NCBI RefSeq assembly: GCF_001487105.1
Contig: NZ_LN913001.1
Location: forward strand, 49,005 to 113,004
Source of the DNA: Mediterraneibacter massiliensis
GTDB taxonomy: Bacteria; Bacillota; Clostridia; Lachnospirales; Lachnospiraceae
Reading direction: 5' to 3'
Length of the DNA stretch: 64,000 nucleotides
Below the pieces are notes generated by a model, which saw only the letters and a list, made by a program, of their open reading frames with translations, was not told where the DNA came from and made no database searches. The position numbers and the translations under genes were made by a program. Below, in pieces: positions 9,539 to 18,515 of the stretch (position 1 is its first letter; each line of letters begins with the position of its first letter).

Positions 9539-9568
9539 AACAGGCAGCTCCTATTGGCTGTCTGTTTT
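9539..9568 (+). terminator. Intrinsic terminator-like hairpin after virB4
   Basis: A ten-base stem AACAGGCAGC / GCTGTCTGTT (one G-U pair) with loop TCCTATTG, then TTTC. It starts three bases after the VirB4 stop and ends before the AAAAGGAGGAG ribosome site of the surface-protein gene. Confidence 0.65.
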
Positions 9569-9589
9569 CATTTGAAAAGGAGGAGACTT

Positions 9590-12500
9590 ATGTTACAAAA
9601 AACAAAATTACCATATACCCGCCTGTTTGCATTCCTACTTGCAGTTTTCATTGCAATCGGCGCTCTGTTCTCGTCAGTCACACCTGTCCATGCAGCTGAT
9701 GGGACTATCGATTTCCATGCCGGACCATCCATCGCCTATGGTGATTATTTTACGTCACGAATGACCTTTGATGGCAGCAATACTGCATACTGCGTAGAAC
9801 CCCTAAAACACACCCCGCCAAGTGGAACATATTCTTATAATCTACTGGAAAAAACTTCCCCTCTTCGTAAAGCTCTTTACTATTTAAATGGCGGCTACGG
9901 ATATGATACCGTAACAAAAGAGAAATATTTCCAGGGCTGGAGCGATGACAATGCTTATGTTATCGGACATCTGGCTGTTGCATATATCTATGCTGGAAAT
10001 ACGGGAGATACTGGTGCTTTCCATGGTGCCCCGCAAAGCTTTATTGATAAAACTCTGGAAGTAGTACAGGGAATCAGTGAACTGCCTGCTCCACCGGAAA
10101 ATTTTCGTGCTTTTCTTGTTCCTGGAAGCGGAAACCAAACCTTTGCCGGAAGCTGGTATCAGGTTCCGAACGGCTGGATAGAACTTCAGAAATCTTCTGC
10201 TAATCCATCCATTTCTGATGGAAATGGAAATTATACTTTAGAAGGTGCAAAATATGGCATCTACAAAGGGGACAAGCTGATTCAGACTTTAACAACAGAT
10301 AAAAATGGCTATGCGAAATCAAAAGAACTTGAAGAAGGCAGTTACACAGTGAAAGAGATTTCCGCACCAGCCGGCTTTATCGTGGATGCTACCGCCCATG
10401 ATGTGAACGTCAAACCAGAAGAAACCAGCACTGTAAAATCAAGTGACATTCCACAGAACAATCCAATTTCTCTGATTCTGCAAAAACTGGATCTGGAGAC
10501 GGGTGAAGGAAAACCACAGGGAAATTCTTCTCTTGCAAATGCTGAGTTCACCATTAAGTTTTATACAGAGCTTTCTGATACCGATCCTGCCGCAAGCGGA
10601 AAGAAACCGGTACGTACCTGGGTAATGAAAACGAATGCTTCTGGTGAGATGCACTTTACCAAGGATTATTTTGTATCCGGAGATGAATTTTATTATGCAT
10701 CTGATAAAAAGACTGTTTGTCTTCCAATCGGAACTGTAACCATTCAGGAAACCAAAGCTCCAAAGAACTATTTTCTAAATGAAACAGTCTTTGTACAGAA
10801 GATTACCGGATCCGGAAGTCAGGAAAGTGTATCCATATACAATGCTTCCAATGTAGAAGAACAGGTTTATCGTGGCGGCGTGAAGGTACAGAAACGGGAT
10901 CTGGAAACACAAGATACTGTGTCTCAGGGAAATGCGACTCTTGCCGGCGCTACATTTTCCATTACCACATTAAACGAGCAGCCAGTATGGGTAAATGGCA
11001 AACTGTATCAGAAAGATGAAATGTGCCTTACCATTATTACCGATGAAAATGGTCTTGCTTCTACGGAAGAAAAAGCGCTTCCTGTCGGTCATTACCGTAT
11101 TGAGGAAACCCAAGCACCTACTGGTTACTTGAAAGATGGTGCAAAAACATTGGAATTTGAGATTACCAAAGATGGCGAAATGGTAAATCTGACCAGCAAA
11201 GATACTTCCATTGCAAACCAGGTGATCCGAGGTGGGGTAAAAGTTCAAAAACGGGATATTGAAACCGGTGAAACAAAACCGCAGGGTAACGCCACTTTAG
11301 AAGGTGCTACTTTTACTATTACCAATTTAAGCACTCATCCGGTTCTCGTAAATGAAAAACTCTATGAAAGCGGACAGGTCGTACTGACTCTGAAAACAGA
11401 CAAGAGTGGCGCCGCTGCTACTGCTAAAGATGCTCTCCCTTACGGTCATTACCGCATAGACGAAACAGAAGCTCCGGATGGTTATTTAAACGAAGGTAAA
11501 CTCTCGCAAGAATTTGACATTCAGGAAAATGGTAAAATCATAGACCTGACTTCCAAAGAACATGCAATCCTCAATCAGATCATCCGCGGGGATTTAGAAT
11601 TTGTCAAAGTCTCTGATGGTGATTTGAATCGTTTAGCTAACGTGCCATTTTCCATCACCTCCAAAACAACTGGAGAAAGCCATACGATTGTAACCGATAA
11701 AAATGGATATGCCAGTACATCTGCAGAATGGAATAAGCATACGGCAAACACCAATCGTGGAGAAACTTCGGAAGATGGCATCTGGTTTGGCACTTCTAAA
11801 CCGGATGATTCCAAAGGCGCTTTAATCTACGATACTTATATTTTGGAAGAGCAGCGTTGTGAAACCAACGAGGGAATGAATCTCTTGAAGATTGAGGTGG
11901 AAGTATATCGTAACCATGTGGTGATCGACATGGGTACTTTAACAGACGACCGAATCACCATCGGCACAACTGCGCTCGATAAAGATACGGAATCTCATCT
12001 GAGCAAGCCTGAAGAGAAAATCACGATCATTGATACCGTAGAGTATGAAGGTCTCAAGAAAGGACAATCCTATAAGCTTCTTGGCACCTTGATGGATAAA
12101 GAAACAGGAAAACCGATTGAAGTGGACGGAAAGCCAGTAACTGCCGAAACTACTTTCAAGCCAAAGAAAACATCTGGATCGACTGAAGTGAAATTTACTT
12201 TTGATGCTACTTCACTTCGAGGAAAAACAATCGTTGTCTTCGAGGAACTGTATCAGGATGATCTGAAACTGGCAGTCCATACAGATATTGAAGATGAAGA
12301 TCAGACCATTTACTTCCCGGAAATCAAGACGACGGCGAAGGATACCAATACAGACAGCAATCTTTCTCTTGCCGACAAGGAAGTAACACTTGTGGATACC
12401 GTAACCTATAAAAATCTCCTTCCGGGAAAAGAATATGTAATGACCGGAACCCTGATGGATAAGGAAACCGGAGAAGCTGTTGTGATCGACGATAAAAAGG

Positions 12501-13567
12501 TAACTGCGGAAACCACCTTCACTCCGGAAACCGCTGAAGGTACAGTAGACGTACAATTTACGTTTGATGGCAGCACATTGGCTGGAAAAACTGTCGTTGT
12601 CTTTGAATCTGTTTCCTATGAAGGAAAAGAATTTGCTGTCCACGCCGACTTGAAGGATGAGGGACAGACTATTTACTTCCCAGAAATCAAAACGACAGCG
12701 AAAGATAACGTTTCCGGCAATCACTATGCAAAACCGGAAAAAGAAATCACTTTGATTGATACTGTATCCTATCAAAATCTAATTCCAGGAAAAGAATATA
12801 CACTTACCGGAACTTTGATGGATAAGGAAACGAAAAAACCTCTGGAGGTAGATGGAAAACCAATTACCGCCCGGACAACCTTCACTCCTGAAAAAGCAGA
12901 TGGGAATGTGGAACTTTCCTTTACGTTTGATGCCAGCGCGCTGAGAGGCAAAATCATCGTTGTTTTTGAATCCGTTTCTTACAAAGAAAAAGAAATTGCC
13001 GTTCACGCTGACATTGACGACCATGAACAGAGCATTTACTTCCCGGAAATCAAAACAACAGCCAAAGATGGAGCAGATGATGATAAAGAAGTTCTGTCAT
13101 CCAAAGAAGCTACCATCATAGATACCGTAACCTATAAAAACTTGATTCCAAAAGCAAAATATAAACTTGTTGGAATCCTCATGGATAAAGAAACGGGGAA
13201 AGCAATTCTCGTAAACGAAAAAACAGTAACTGCCGAAACTGAGTTTTCTCCGAAAGAATCTGACGGTTCTGTGGATGTAACATTTACCTTTGATGCCAGT
13301 GAATTAAACGGACACGATGTGGTTGTCTTTGAGAAACTCTTCCTCTTAGATGGTGATGTCGAAACTGAAATTACTTCCCACGAGGACATCAAAGACGAAG
13401 GACAGACCGTCAAACTGACAGAAACACCTAAAGAACCGCCAAAAACGACTCCACCGGTAAAAACAGGGGATGACACTACGCTTCTGCCATTTATCATTCT
13501 TGCAGGCACAGCACTTCTGACTGCTATCGGATTTGGAGTTTTGTATTTTAAGAAACGAAAAAAATAA
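9590..13567 (+). CDS. VaFE/SpaA-repeat surface adhesin with sortase signal
   Basis: A 1325-residue wall protein. A signal peptide ends near VHAAD. The N-terminal domain (about 35-190) resembles thioester/Cys-containing adhesin heads, with Cys near 67 in TAYCVEP, though I see no clear partner Gln. Four or five SpaA-like Cna-B folds follow (about 193-790), each with a GHYRIEE/APxGY-type end and internal-Lys starts. Four VaFE repeats of about 120 residues follow (about 790-1275), each with DTVxY, TLMDKETG and VVFE. The C-terminus has PPVKTGD, a membrane segment and KKRKK, a sortase signal of non-LPxTG type. Isopeptide-bonded stalks of this kind would extend the mating surface. ATG 9590 follows AAAAGGAGGAG. 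Confidence 0.9.
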   Translation: MLQKTKLPYTRLFAFLLAVFIAIGALFSSVTPVHAADGTIDFHAGPSIAYGDYFTSRMTFDGSNTAYCVEPLKHTPPSGTYSYNLLEKTSPLRKALYYLNGGYGYDTVTKEKYFQGWSDDNAYVIGHLAVAYIYAGNTGDTGAFHGAPQSFIDKTLEVVQGISELPAPPENFRAFLVPGSGNQTFAGSWYQVPNGWIELQKSSANPSISDGNGNYTLEGAKYGIYKGDKLIQTLTTDKNGYAKSKELEEGSYTVKEISAPAGFIVDATAHDVNVKPEETSTVKSSDIPQNNPISLILQKLDLETGEGKPQGNSSLANAEFTIKFYTELSDTDPAASGKKPVRTWVMKTNASGEMHFTKDYFVSGDEFYYASDKKTVCLPIGTVTIQETKAPKNYFLNETVFVQKITGSGSQESVSIYNASNVEEQVYRGGVKVQKRDLETQDTVSQGNATLAGATFSITTLNEQPVWVNGKLYQKDEMCLTIITDENGLASTEEKALPVGHYRIEETQAPTGYLKDGAKTLEFEITKDGEMVNLTSKDTSIANQVIRGGVKVQKRDIETGETKPQGNATLEGATFTITNLSTHPVLVNEKLYESGQVVLTLKTDKSGAAATAKDALPYGHYRIDETEAPDGYLNEGKLSQEFDIQENGKIIDLTSKEHAILNQIIRGDLEFVKVSDGDLNRLANVPFSITSKTTGESHTIVTDKNGYASTSAEWNKHTANTNRGETSEDGIWFGTSKPDDSKGALIYDTYILEEQRCETNEGMNLLKIEVEVYRNHVVIDMGTLTDDRITIGTTALDKDTESHLSKPEEKITIIDTVEYEGLKKGQSYKLLGTLMDKETGKPIEVDGKPVTAETTFKPKKTSGSTEVKFTFDATSLRGKTIVVFEELYQDDLKLAVHTDIEDEDQTIYFPEIKTTAKDTNTDSNLSLADKEVTLVDTVTYKNLLPGKEYVMTGTLMDKETGEAVVIDDKKVTAETTFTPETAEGTVDVQFTFDGSTLAGKTVVVFESVSYEGKEFAVHADLKDEGQTIYFPEIKTTAKDNVSGNHYAKPEKEITLIDTVSYQNLIPGKEYTLTGTLMDKETKKPLEVDGKPITARTTFTPEKADGNVELSFTFDASALRGKIIVVFESVSYKEKEIAVHADIDDHEQSIYFPEIKTTAKDGADDDKEVLSSKEATIIDTVTYKNLIPKAKYKLVGILMDKETGKAILVNEKTVTAETEFSPKESDGSVDVTFTFDASELNGHDVVVFEKLFLLDGDVETEITSHEDIKDEGQTVKLTETPKEPPKTTPPVKTGDDTTLLPFIILAGTALLTAIGFGVLYFKKRKK

Positions 13568-13593
13568 TTTCAAACTGATAACCATGATTTTTT

Positions 13594-13624
13594 ACAGGCA
13601 GTCTTTCACAGGCTGCCTGTTTTT
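13594..13624 (+). terminator. Intrinsic terminator after the surface-protein gene
   Basis: A perfect eight-base stem ACAGGCAG / CTGCCTGT followed by a five-T run. Its stem sequence nearly matches the hairpin after virB4 (9539-9568). Confidence 0.75.
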
Positions 13625-13636
13625 AAGGTGATGAAT

Positions 13637-13999
13637 ATGAAACAATCCCATATCAATGCCGATGCCAAACATCTGCGGCACTTTTTAGATCTGTGTAACG
13701 GCAACTGGCATAACTGCGTCTATGTACGTTGTGTCTCCTGTGATACCCGTAGTTTTTGCAATGGCTCTCATTTTTTGTATCATCTGGATTCCTCCGATAT
13801 TCCTTGTGTCCTGACCATGGCAGACGCAGAAATAATCTTCTCCCGGATACCTGAACCAAGCGAATGTGCCGATGCCATTACACTAGATGAGTTTCTTGCT
13901 CTTTACAGCTCCTACCTAAAATCCATCCATCTAGCAGGAAAACCCTGCCCTTGTATCGCTCTTCTCAGGTATCAGGAAAATGCACATTATAACTGGTGA
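13637..13999 (+). CDS. Hypothetical Cys-rich ICE protein
   Basis: A 120-residue soluble protein with Cys at CNG, CVYVRCVSC, FCNG and PCPC, so a metal-binding or disulfide fold is possible. I recognise no family. ATG 13637 is chosen for the AAGGTGA nine bases upstream; GTG 13628 and ATG 13631 are alternatives. It follows an intrinsic terminator and is the first of a run of small plus-strand genes between the adhesin and the SSB unit. Confidence 0.5.
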   Translation: MKQSHINADAKHLRHFLDLCNGNWHNCVYVRCVSCDTRSFCNGSHFLYHLDSSDIPCVLTMADAEIIFSRIPEPSECADAITLDEFLALYSSYLKSIHLAGKPCPCIALLRYQENAHYNW

Positions 14000-14059
14000 C
14001 AGTAAAGTTGCGATTTTCGCAAATCTTGCGTACAGAATAAAAAAGGAGGTGTACGTAGA

Positions 14060-14332
14060 ATGAACTTGATTCTGATATTACAGGGGATGGATATGATATT
14101 TACCCGCTTGATTTTTCTGCCCGCACTTATCATCCTGTATTTCAAATTTCGTCCACGCAGACCTTGGACCATCCGCACCCGCCGCCTTTATTATTTATGT
14201 TTAATTCTGGTCGGCTTATATCTATTGCGGTTATTTTGTGCAGGATTTATTTTTACTCCGGTAAACTATCCCCGTTTTACGGACAGTGGATTATTCCCAC
14301 TGATCAAAGCATTGTTCTATCCGGAATACTAG
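14060..14332 (+). CDS. Small membrane protein
   Basis: A 90-residue protein with two hydrophobic segments (about residues 10-28 and 43-65) separated by an Arg/Pro-rich loop (FRPRRPW). AAAAGGAGGTG lies nine bases before the ATG, a strong reason to accept it. No family recognised. An alternative-frame ORF (14164-14619) overlaps it and is rejected. Confidence 0.5.
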   Translation: MNLILILQGMDMIFTRLIFLPALIILYFKFRPRRPWTIRTRRLYYLCLILVGLYLLRLFCAGFIFTPVNYPRFTDSGLFPLIKALFYPEY

Positions 14333-14491
14333 CAACGGCTTCTGGCATTTGGTTCGTATCTGGGATCTGTTTCACTGCCCAATACATGGGAATTCGTCAC
14401 CCGCTTTCTTACAATATACGTATAAAAAACGTAAGAAACTATTATTTCAGATGTTTTCTACGTTTTAAAAACGTAAGCGAGGTGAATCTTT
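14333..14491 (+). promoter_or_regulatory. Intergenic region with repeated AAAACGTAAG motif
   Basis: AAAAACGTAAG occurs twice (about 14424-14434 and 14467-14477). The second copy lies in the near-palindrome ACGTTTTAAAAACGT immediately before the GCGAGGTGA ribosome site of the zinc-finger gene. This could be an operator or a weak hairpin. I see no clear promoter. Confidence 0.35.
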
Positions 14492-14902
14492 ATGAAACAG
14501 AAACCAATTCGCTGCCCATATTGTGGCAGTACAGCAATTTTAAAAGATGCTTCCTATGTGTATGGAAGCAAATCCAAAGGCGGAAAAGTTTATGTATGCA
14601 GTCGCTATCCGGAATGTAATTCTTATGTAGGGGTTCATCCGGGAACAAATATCGCTAAAGGAACACTTGCCGACAAGCAGCTTCGTTTCAAGCGTATCCA
14701 GGCACATCAGACTTTTGACCAGATTTGGAAGAATCACATTCTCTCCAAATCAGATGCATACCGTTGGATTGCCGACAAGTTTTGTTTAACTGCTAAAGAA
14801 GCCCATATCGGAGAGTTTGATCTGTATATGTGTGAACAACTCATCTGTGAATCCATGAAAATCCTCCGCAATAACCACATCCCACTTCGGGCTGCCAGTT
14901 GA
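14492..14902 (+). CDS. DUF3268-type zinc-finger protein
   Basis: A 136-residue protein. CPYCG near residue 9 and CSRYPEC near residue 38 make a four-Cys zinc ribbon of the topoisomerase-tail kind, followed by an Asn/Gly loop and a helical C-terminal half. This matches the DUF3268 'zinc-finger-containing' family common in Firmicutes phages and ICEs; nucleic-acid binding is inferred. AGCGAGGTGA precedes the start. It is 14 bp upstream of the sigma-factor gene and probably co-transcribed with it. Confidence 0.7.
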   Translation: MKQKPIRCPYCGSTAILKDASYVYGSKSKGGKVYVCSRYPECNSYVGVHPGTNIAKGTLADKQLRFKRIQAHQTFDQIWKNHILSKSDAYRWIADKFCLTAKEAHIGEFDLYMCEQLICESMKILRNNHIPLRAAS

Positions 14903-14916
14903 AAGGCGGTGGGATT

Positions 14917-15498
14917 ATGATTATACCAATGACAGACATAGAACGAAAACTTACGGAAGATCATCTTTCAATAGTTGCTAAAGTCATTCAAACTTTAACC
15001 TGCGGTTGCAGGTATGTCTCCTATGATGAACGCCAGGATCTTCTCCAGATCGGCAACCTTGCTCTATGTAAAGCAGCAATGAATTACGACGGAAACCGTC
15101 CTTTTGAAACCTATGCAAAAGTTGTTATTCGAAATGCCATCTACGATTACTGGAGAAGCCTGCAAAAGGAGCGAACATATACTTGTTCCATGGATGCTAT
15201 CGCAGATAATGAAACAGATACCTCTTATCAGCAGCTCCTTGCAGATACCTCTTCCTTGCAGAATTTGGAACAGGAACATAATCTCCGATCCATCTATGAA
15301 TACCTGCAGACCTTGCAGAATGTAAACTGCACCACCATAAAAAAGGGAATACAGGCATTATTGCTTCAGCAAAACGGCTATACCAGTCAGGAAATTTCCA
15401 AACATTATGGAGTTCCGGCAAGTCATGTCAGAGCATGGAAGAGTAAAGCCCGCAAATACTTGCAACAAGATGCCACCTTGTATGCCCTGCTATCCTGA
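14917..15498 (+). CDS. Sigma-70 family RNA polymerase sigma factor
   Basis: A 193-residue sigma-like protein. Region 2 includes DLLQIGNLALCKAA and FETYAKVVIRNAIYDYWR; region 4 has an HTH near the C-terminus (GYTSQEISKHYGVPASHVRAWKS, residues about 155-178). ATG 14917 is chosen over the TTG at 14899 because AGGCGGTGGG precedes it and homology starts near there. It probably directs RNA polymerase to ICE promoters, as with the Tn916 regulatory sigma. Its target may be the 20-bp-spacer promoters at 16.8 and 57.3 kb, but that is speculation. Confidence 0.8.
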   Translation: MIIPMTDIERKLTEDHLSIVAKVIQTLTCGCRYVSYDERQDLLQIGNLALCKAAMNYDGNRPFETYAKVVIRNAIYDYWRSLQKERTYTCSMDAIADNETDTSYQQLLADTSSLQNLEQEHNLRSIYEYLQTLQNVNCTTIKKGIQALLLQQNGYTSQEISKHYGVPASHVRAWKSKARKYLQQDATLYALLS

Positions 15499-15512
15499 AG
15501 GGAGAAGATGCC

Positions 15513-16199
15513 ATGTTGACACTATATACTGCAGTCGGAATCTTACGATTTGAAGATTGCCTTAAAAACCATAAAACGCCCATAGTTATAAATAATCACC
15601 GAGAATATGGATTAAGTGAAGAAGAATTTATCCTATGGAGCTGTCTGGCATTTCACATACGCCAGATTCACGAATTGCATACTGCATTTTCAGAACGTTT
15701 AAAGCTCCACAACCGTTCTGAAAACATTCCTATGGAGCCTTATCTGAACCGACTGATTGTTCGGGGATTGATAGTGAAAGGAGACGGTCTTACACGTATA
15801 GATGCCTTGTACCGGCTTTTAGGTGAATTGTATCTCTGTCCACTGAAAGACAATTTTGCCACTCAACTGTTTTCCTGCATTTATCTCTATCTCAAACGGA
15901 AAATAGAGAAAACCGACATGGCATATTTCTTTAGAAAGGTCCCCCTCTCGCCCATGGAAAAGGTTGTCCTGCAAATTGCAAAACGGATGCAAATATCTAC
16001 TGCAGAGCTAGCTGCCTGTGTAGAACATGGTGTGTTTCCCAAAGATAACCGTCAGCTCCTATCCCACCTTTACGACAGCACTGACGCCACCTTTCATACC
16101 GTTGCCGAAAATCTGCAGCTAAATCATACCCAATATCCAATACTTGAGGCTGTCACTAATTTATATCTGAACAAACAAATTGCATTTGAAAAACTATAG
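15513..16199 (+). CDS. Hypothetical protein of ICE regulatory cluster
   Basis: A 228-residue soluble, largely helical protein with no family motif that I recognise. Possible winged-helix-like segments occur near residues 35-55 and 150-175. GGGAGAAG precedes the ATG. It lies 14 bp after the sigma gene and 12 bp before a membrane-protein gene, so it belongs to that unit and could be an anti-sigma or replication accessory protein. That is only a context guess. Confidence 0.5.
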   Translation: MLTLYTAVGILRFEDCLKNHKTPIVINNHREYGLSEEEFILWSCLAFHIRQIHELHTAFSERLKLHNRSENIPMEPYLNRLIVRGLIVKGDGLTRIDALYRLLGELYLCPLKDNFATQLFSCIYLYLKRKIEKTDMAYFFRKVPLSPMEKVVLQIAKRMQISTAELAACVEHGVFPKDNRQLLSHLYDSTDATFHTVAENLQLNHTQYPILEAVTNLYLNKQIAFEKL

Positions 16200-16211
16200 A
16201 AAGGAGCCGCA

Positions 16212-16649
16212 ATGCCAAAACCATTACTTTCCAAGCTGATTGTCCAAGGGGCAATCGGCTTTTTCTGTGTCCTTTTCGGATGTGTCTATGGACTACATAC
16301 CAAAGATCATATTTTCCTCATTATGAGTCTTCTGATTGGTGTAGGCAGCATCATACGTGTCCTTGCTCTTTTGCGTACCGCTAAAAAGCAAGCGTATACA
16401 GAACTTATCGGAACCTGCATCAAAAGAGAAGTCAGTCCCCTCACTAAGCATCAACAGATTTTATTTCAGACTGCTGATCAAACAGAATACCGCTTTACAC
16501 TGGATAAGCACTCCAAACTTTTAACCGGTCATCATTACCGGCTTTATTTTCGTCGTCAAGCCGGATTGCAAATGGAGAACAATCCCCGCCCGGAACTATT
16601 GGGGTATGAGGAGCTTTCTTCCATAGACAAAACAAATCTAGAATCTTAA
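16212..16649 (+). CDS. Small two-segment membrane protein
   Basis: A 145-residue protein with hydrophobic segments at about residues 12-28 and 36-55, then a cytoplasmic-type beta-rich domain (about 65-135). GAAAGGAGCC precedes the start. Last gene before the hairpin at 16658, so it closes the first plus-strand block. Function unknown. Confidence 0.5.
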   Translation: MPKPLLSKLIVQGAIGFFCVLFGCVYGLHTKDHIFLIMSLLIGVGSIIRVLALLRTAKKQAYTELIGTCIKREVSPLTKHQQILFQTADQTEYRFTLDKHSKLLTGHHYRLYFRRQAGLQMENNPRPELLGYEELSSIDKTNLES

Positions 16650-16657
16650 TCAAAATA

Positions 16658-16698
16658 TTTGGAGTCACCTGGTCATATTCTAGTCAGATGGCTCCAAA
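16658..16698 (+). terminator. Long imperfect hairpin closing the first operon block
   Basis: TTTGGAGTCACCTG pairs imperfectly with CAGATGGCTCCAAA around a 13-base loop. There is no strong T run, so it may be a weak terminator or processing site. Confidence 0.45.
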
Positions 16699-16765
16699 CA
16701 TTCTATTGTTTACTCTCTTATCTCCTACCCATTTTTCATTTTATCCATATCTTGTATTTGTATCA

Positions 16766-16797
16766 TTGACTATATCTATATCTTGTGTTAGTATAAT
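16766..16797 (+). promoter_or_regulatory. Promoter A with 20-bp spacer (SSB operon)
   Basis: TTGACT (16766-16771) and TATAAT (16792-16797) flank a 20-bp spacer ending TATATCTTGTGTTAG. The same core, including spacer length, drives the opposing operon at 57245-57276. A spacer of 19-20 bp is normally too long for basal sigma-A use and is typical of promoters needing an activator that distorts DNA, such as MerR-type proteins. Confidence 0.65.
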
Positions 16798-16930
16798 ATT
16801 GTATTTGAGTTTTTGTGTGTTCCCATTTTCGGGAGTCTGGACCATTCATCCAGAACACATGCAGTTTAAGTTGGAAAATCGTGTCATTATACTGCCGTTT
16901 TATACGGTGCTATAATGGCACTTTTTTTAT
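16798..16930 (+). ncRNA. Structured leader RNA A with attenuator
   Basis: Downstream of promoter A come GTTTTTGTG, hairpin I (CCC/GGG near 16822-16833), hairpin II (CTGGA/TCCAG near 16837-16852), then a strong intrinsic terminator. The terminator is GTGTCATTATA / TATAATGGCAC with inner GCCGT/ACGGT (16881-16921) and a run of seven Ts. The SSB start is 60 bp further on, so transcription must read through. Matching parts in the same order occur in leader B (56927-57244, minus). Confidence 0.65.
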
Positions 16931-16981
16931 TTTAACCTATTTTATTATTTTAACGCCCATAGAGGCAGAAAGGAGATTTTT

Positions 16982-17614
16982 ATGTCATCAATCATCTTAG
17001 TAACAGGAAGGGTAACTGCCGATCCGGTTATACAGCAAGGGAGAACCACAGGTACAGAATATATAAACCTTGGACTTGCAACCAACCAGAGAGGCGCCGA
17101 CGGAAACGATGAAGCCGTTTTCTATCAGTGCTACTGCAACAAGTTTCTTGCTGACCGTCTTGGGAAAGCAGGTGTCAAAAAAGGAACCTGCTTACTGGTA
17201 TACGGTGAATTGGAACTACGCCCATTTCTTTATCAGAAAGGGGAACGTGCCGGTCAGCCGGGTTTAGACGCTCATATTACGGTAAAAGACTGGCAGTTCT
17301 TACCAGCGAACCGCACTGATGGAAATGCAATGGCAGGCACTGCAAATCCTGCCGCCGGAACTACTCCACCACCTGCAGCACCGGGTACGGGTTCTGCATA
17401 TCCTGGTGGACCTGCCATGGGAATGAACGGGGCAATGCCCGCAAGCCCAACCATGCAGAATGCAATGGGACAGCAGATGCCACAAACACAGGCTGGTTAT
17501 TCGATGCCACAGGGAAATCCTGCAAATGCAGCACCAGTCGCAGGCAATTATTCTGGAGATGGATTTACCAATATTCCGGAAAGCATGCCACCACAGCAGC
17601 TTCCATTCCCGTAA
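16982..17614 (+). CDS. ssb: Single-stranded DNA-binding protein
   Basis: A 210-residue protein with an OB-fold N-terminus (about residues 1-110, start SSIILVTGRVTADP) followed by a Pro/Gly/Met/Gln-rich flexible tail. The end QQLPFP resembles the usual acidic DDLPF tip that recruits replication proteins but lacks the Asp residues. It should coat the transferred or replicating single strand. AGAAAGGAGAT precedes the ATG. First gene of the second plus-strand unit, behind the attenuator leader. The ICE also encodes a single-strand annealing-like protein and helicase on the far arm. Confidence 0.8.
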   Translation: MSSIILVTGRVTADPVIQQGRTTGTEYINLGLATNQRGADGNDEAVFYQCYCNKFLADRLGKAGVKKGTCLLVYGELELRPFLYQKGERAGQPGLDAHITVKDWQFLPANRTDGNAMAGTANPAAGTTPPPAAPGTGSAYPGGPAMGMNGAMPASPTMQNAMGQQMPQTQAGYSMPQGNPANAAPVAGNYSGDGFTNIPESMPPQQLPFP

Positions 17615-17641
17615 AAACAAATCAATGAACTGTAAATCAAG

Positions 17642-17690
17642 AGGAATTGCATCTGGTCAGTAATACTGACCTTCTGCAGTTCCTTTTTTT
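17642..17690 (+). terminator. Intrinsic terminator between ssb and next gene
   Basis: A two-part hairpin: AGGAAtTGCA / TGCAgTTCCT encloses a perfect GGTCAG/CTGACC stem, followed by seven Ts. It ends directly before the GAAAGGAG of the next gene. This is a strong terminator inside what must be one operon. Confidence 0.8.
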
Positions 17691-17709
17691 CTGAAAGGAG
17701 AAAACGCAC

Positions 17710-18501
17710 ATGAAATCAAAAAGAAAAACACCTAAAACTTTATGTATGATTGTTTCTATCCTATTTGTAACACTGCTTTTTATTCCAAACAGTAAAAATC
17801 ATTTCCTACTTGCAGGTATCGGAATTTCTGGTCTTTTCCTGGTTATTGGTTCCCTGATTCTTCCGGCTTTTCCAAGACTTTCACGCAAACTGTCTTATCG
17901 CCGGACAAAAGGACACCAAAAACCCTGGACGTGGCTGAAAAATACGGAACCGGTCACTGATGCAGAAAAGCTTCTCTGGAGACAAATTAGTTATCAAATT
18001 ACAGATAAGCTACAAGCTGCCTTTCCAGATGCCACTTGGGAGTTTCAGAAACACCCCTCTATGGAGCAGCTACTAAGTGGCTATACCATACGGCTTCGTA
18101 CCTTTCATACAGAGGACTATAATTTTGCAGAAGTTCGCATGAACCCGTATGGATACCTGGAACTTCAGATGCTCACAATTTCCAGTTTAAAGAAATCGAA
18201 CATCCATTCTGAAGAAGGAGATACACCAGAAGCCGATCCAGAGTCTTGGTATACTCTCATAGGAAAAGTTAAGCTGGAAAATCTCATTGGGCAGTTACAT
18301 GCCAAAGGACATAAGAAACTTTATATCAATGAATCCGGACAGATTTATATTCAGAACAGGGACACACCGGAAATTAAAGACCACTTTGACTATTTTCCAC
18401 CCCGCAATTACTGGGATGTTTTAATCACACTTTTCCAGAAAGAGGATCTGACCGCAAAAGAAACAGATCAGGCACTTGAGTTGTCCTGGATCAAAGAATA
18501 A
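17710..18501 (+). CDS. Membrane-anchored hypothetical protein
   Basis: A 263-residue protein with a basic start, two hydrophobic segments (about residues 10-25 and 35-55) and a soluble C-terminal domain of about 190 residues with no motif I recognise. Its stop is 14 bp before the MoxR gene, whose AGGAGGG ribosome site fills the gap, so it may anchor or partner the MoxR-VWA pair at the membrane (inference from position). Confidence 0.5.
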   Translation: MKSKRKTPKTLCMIVSILFVTLLFIPNSKNHFLLAGIGISGLFLVIGSLILPAFPRLSRKLSYRRTKGHQKPWTWLKNTEPVTDAEKLLWRQISYQITDKLQAAFPDATWEFQKHPSMEQLLSGYTIRLRTFHTEDYNFAEVRMNPYGYLELQMLTISSLKKSNIHSEEGDTPEADPESWYTLIGKVKLENLIGQLHAKGHKKLYINESGQIYIQNRDTPEIKDHFDYFPPRNYWDVLITLFQKEDLTAKETDQALELSWIKE

Positions 18502-18515
18502 GGAGGGATCAAAAG

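Noticed and set aside
11960..13450. Strong repeats that could suggest a CRISPR or satellite array
   Set aside because: They are in-frame, diverged VaFE protein repeats of about 360 bp; no short-repeat/spacer array exists in the window.
14164..14619. 151-codon plus-strand ORF
   Set aside because: It overlaps two genes that have good ribosome sites and family evidence (small membrane protein, DUF3268 zinc finger), and has none itself.
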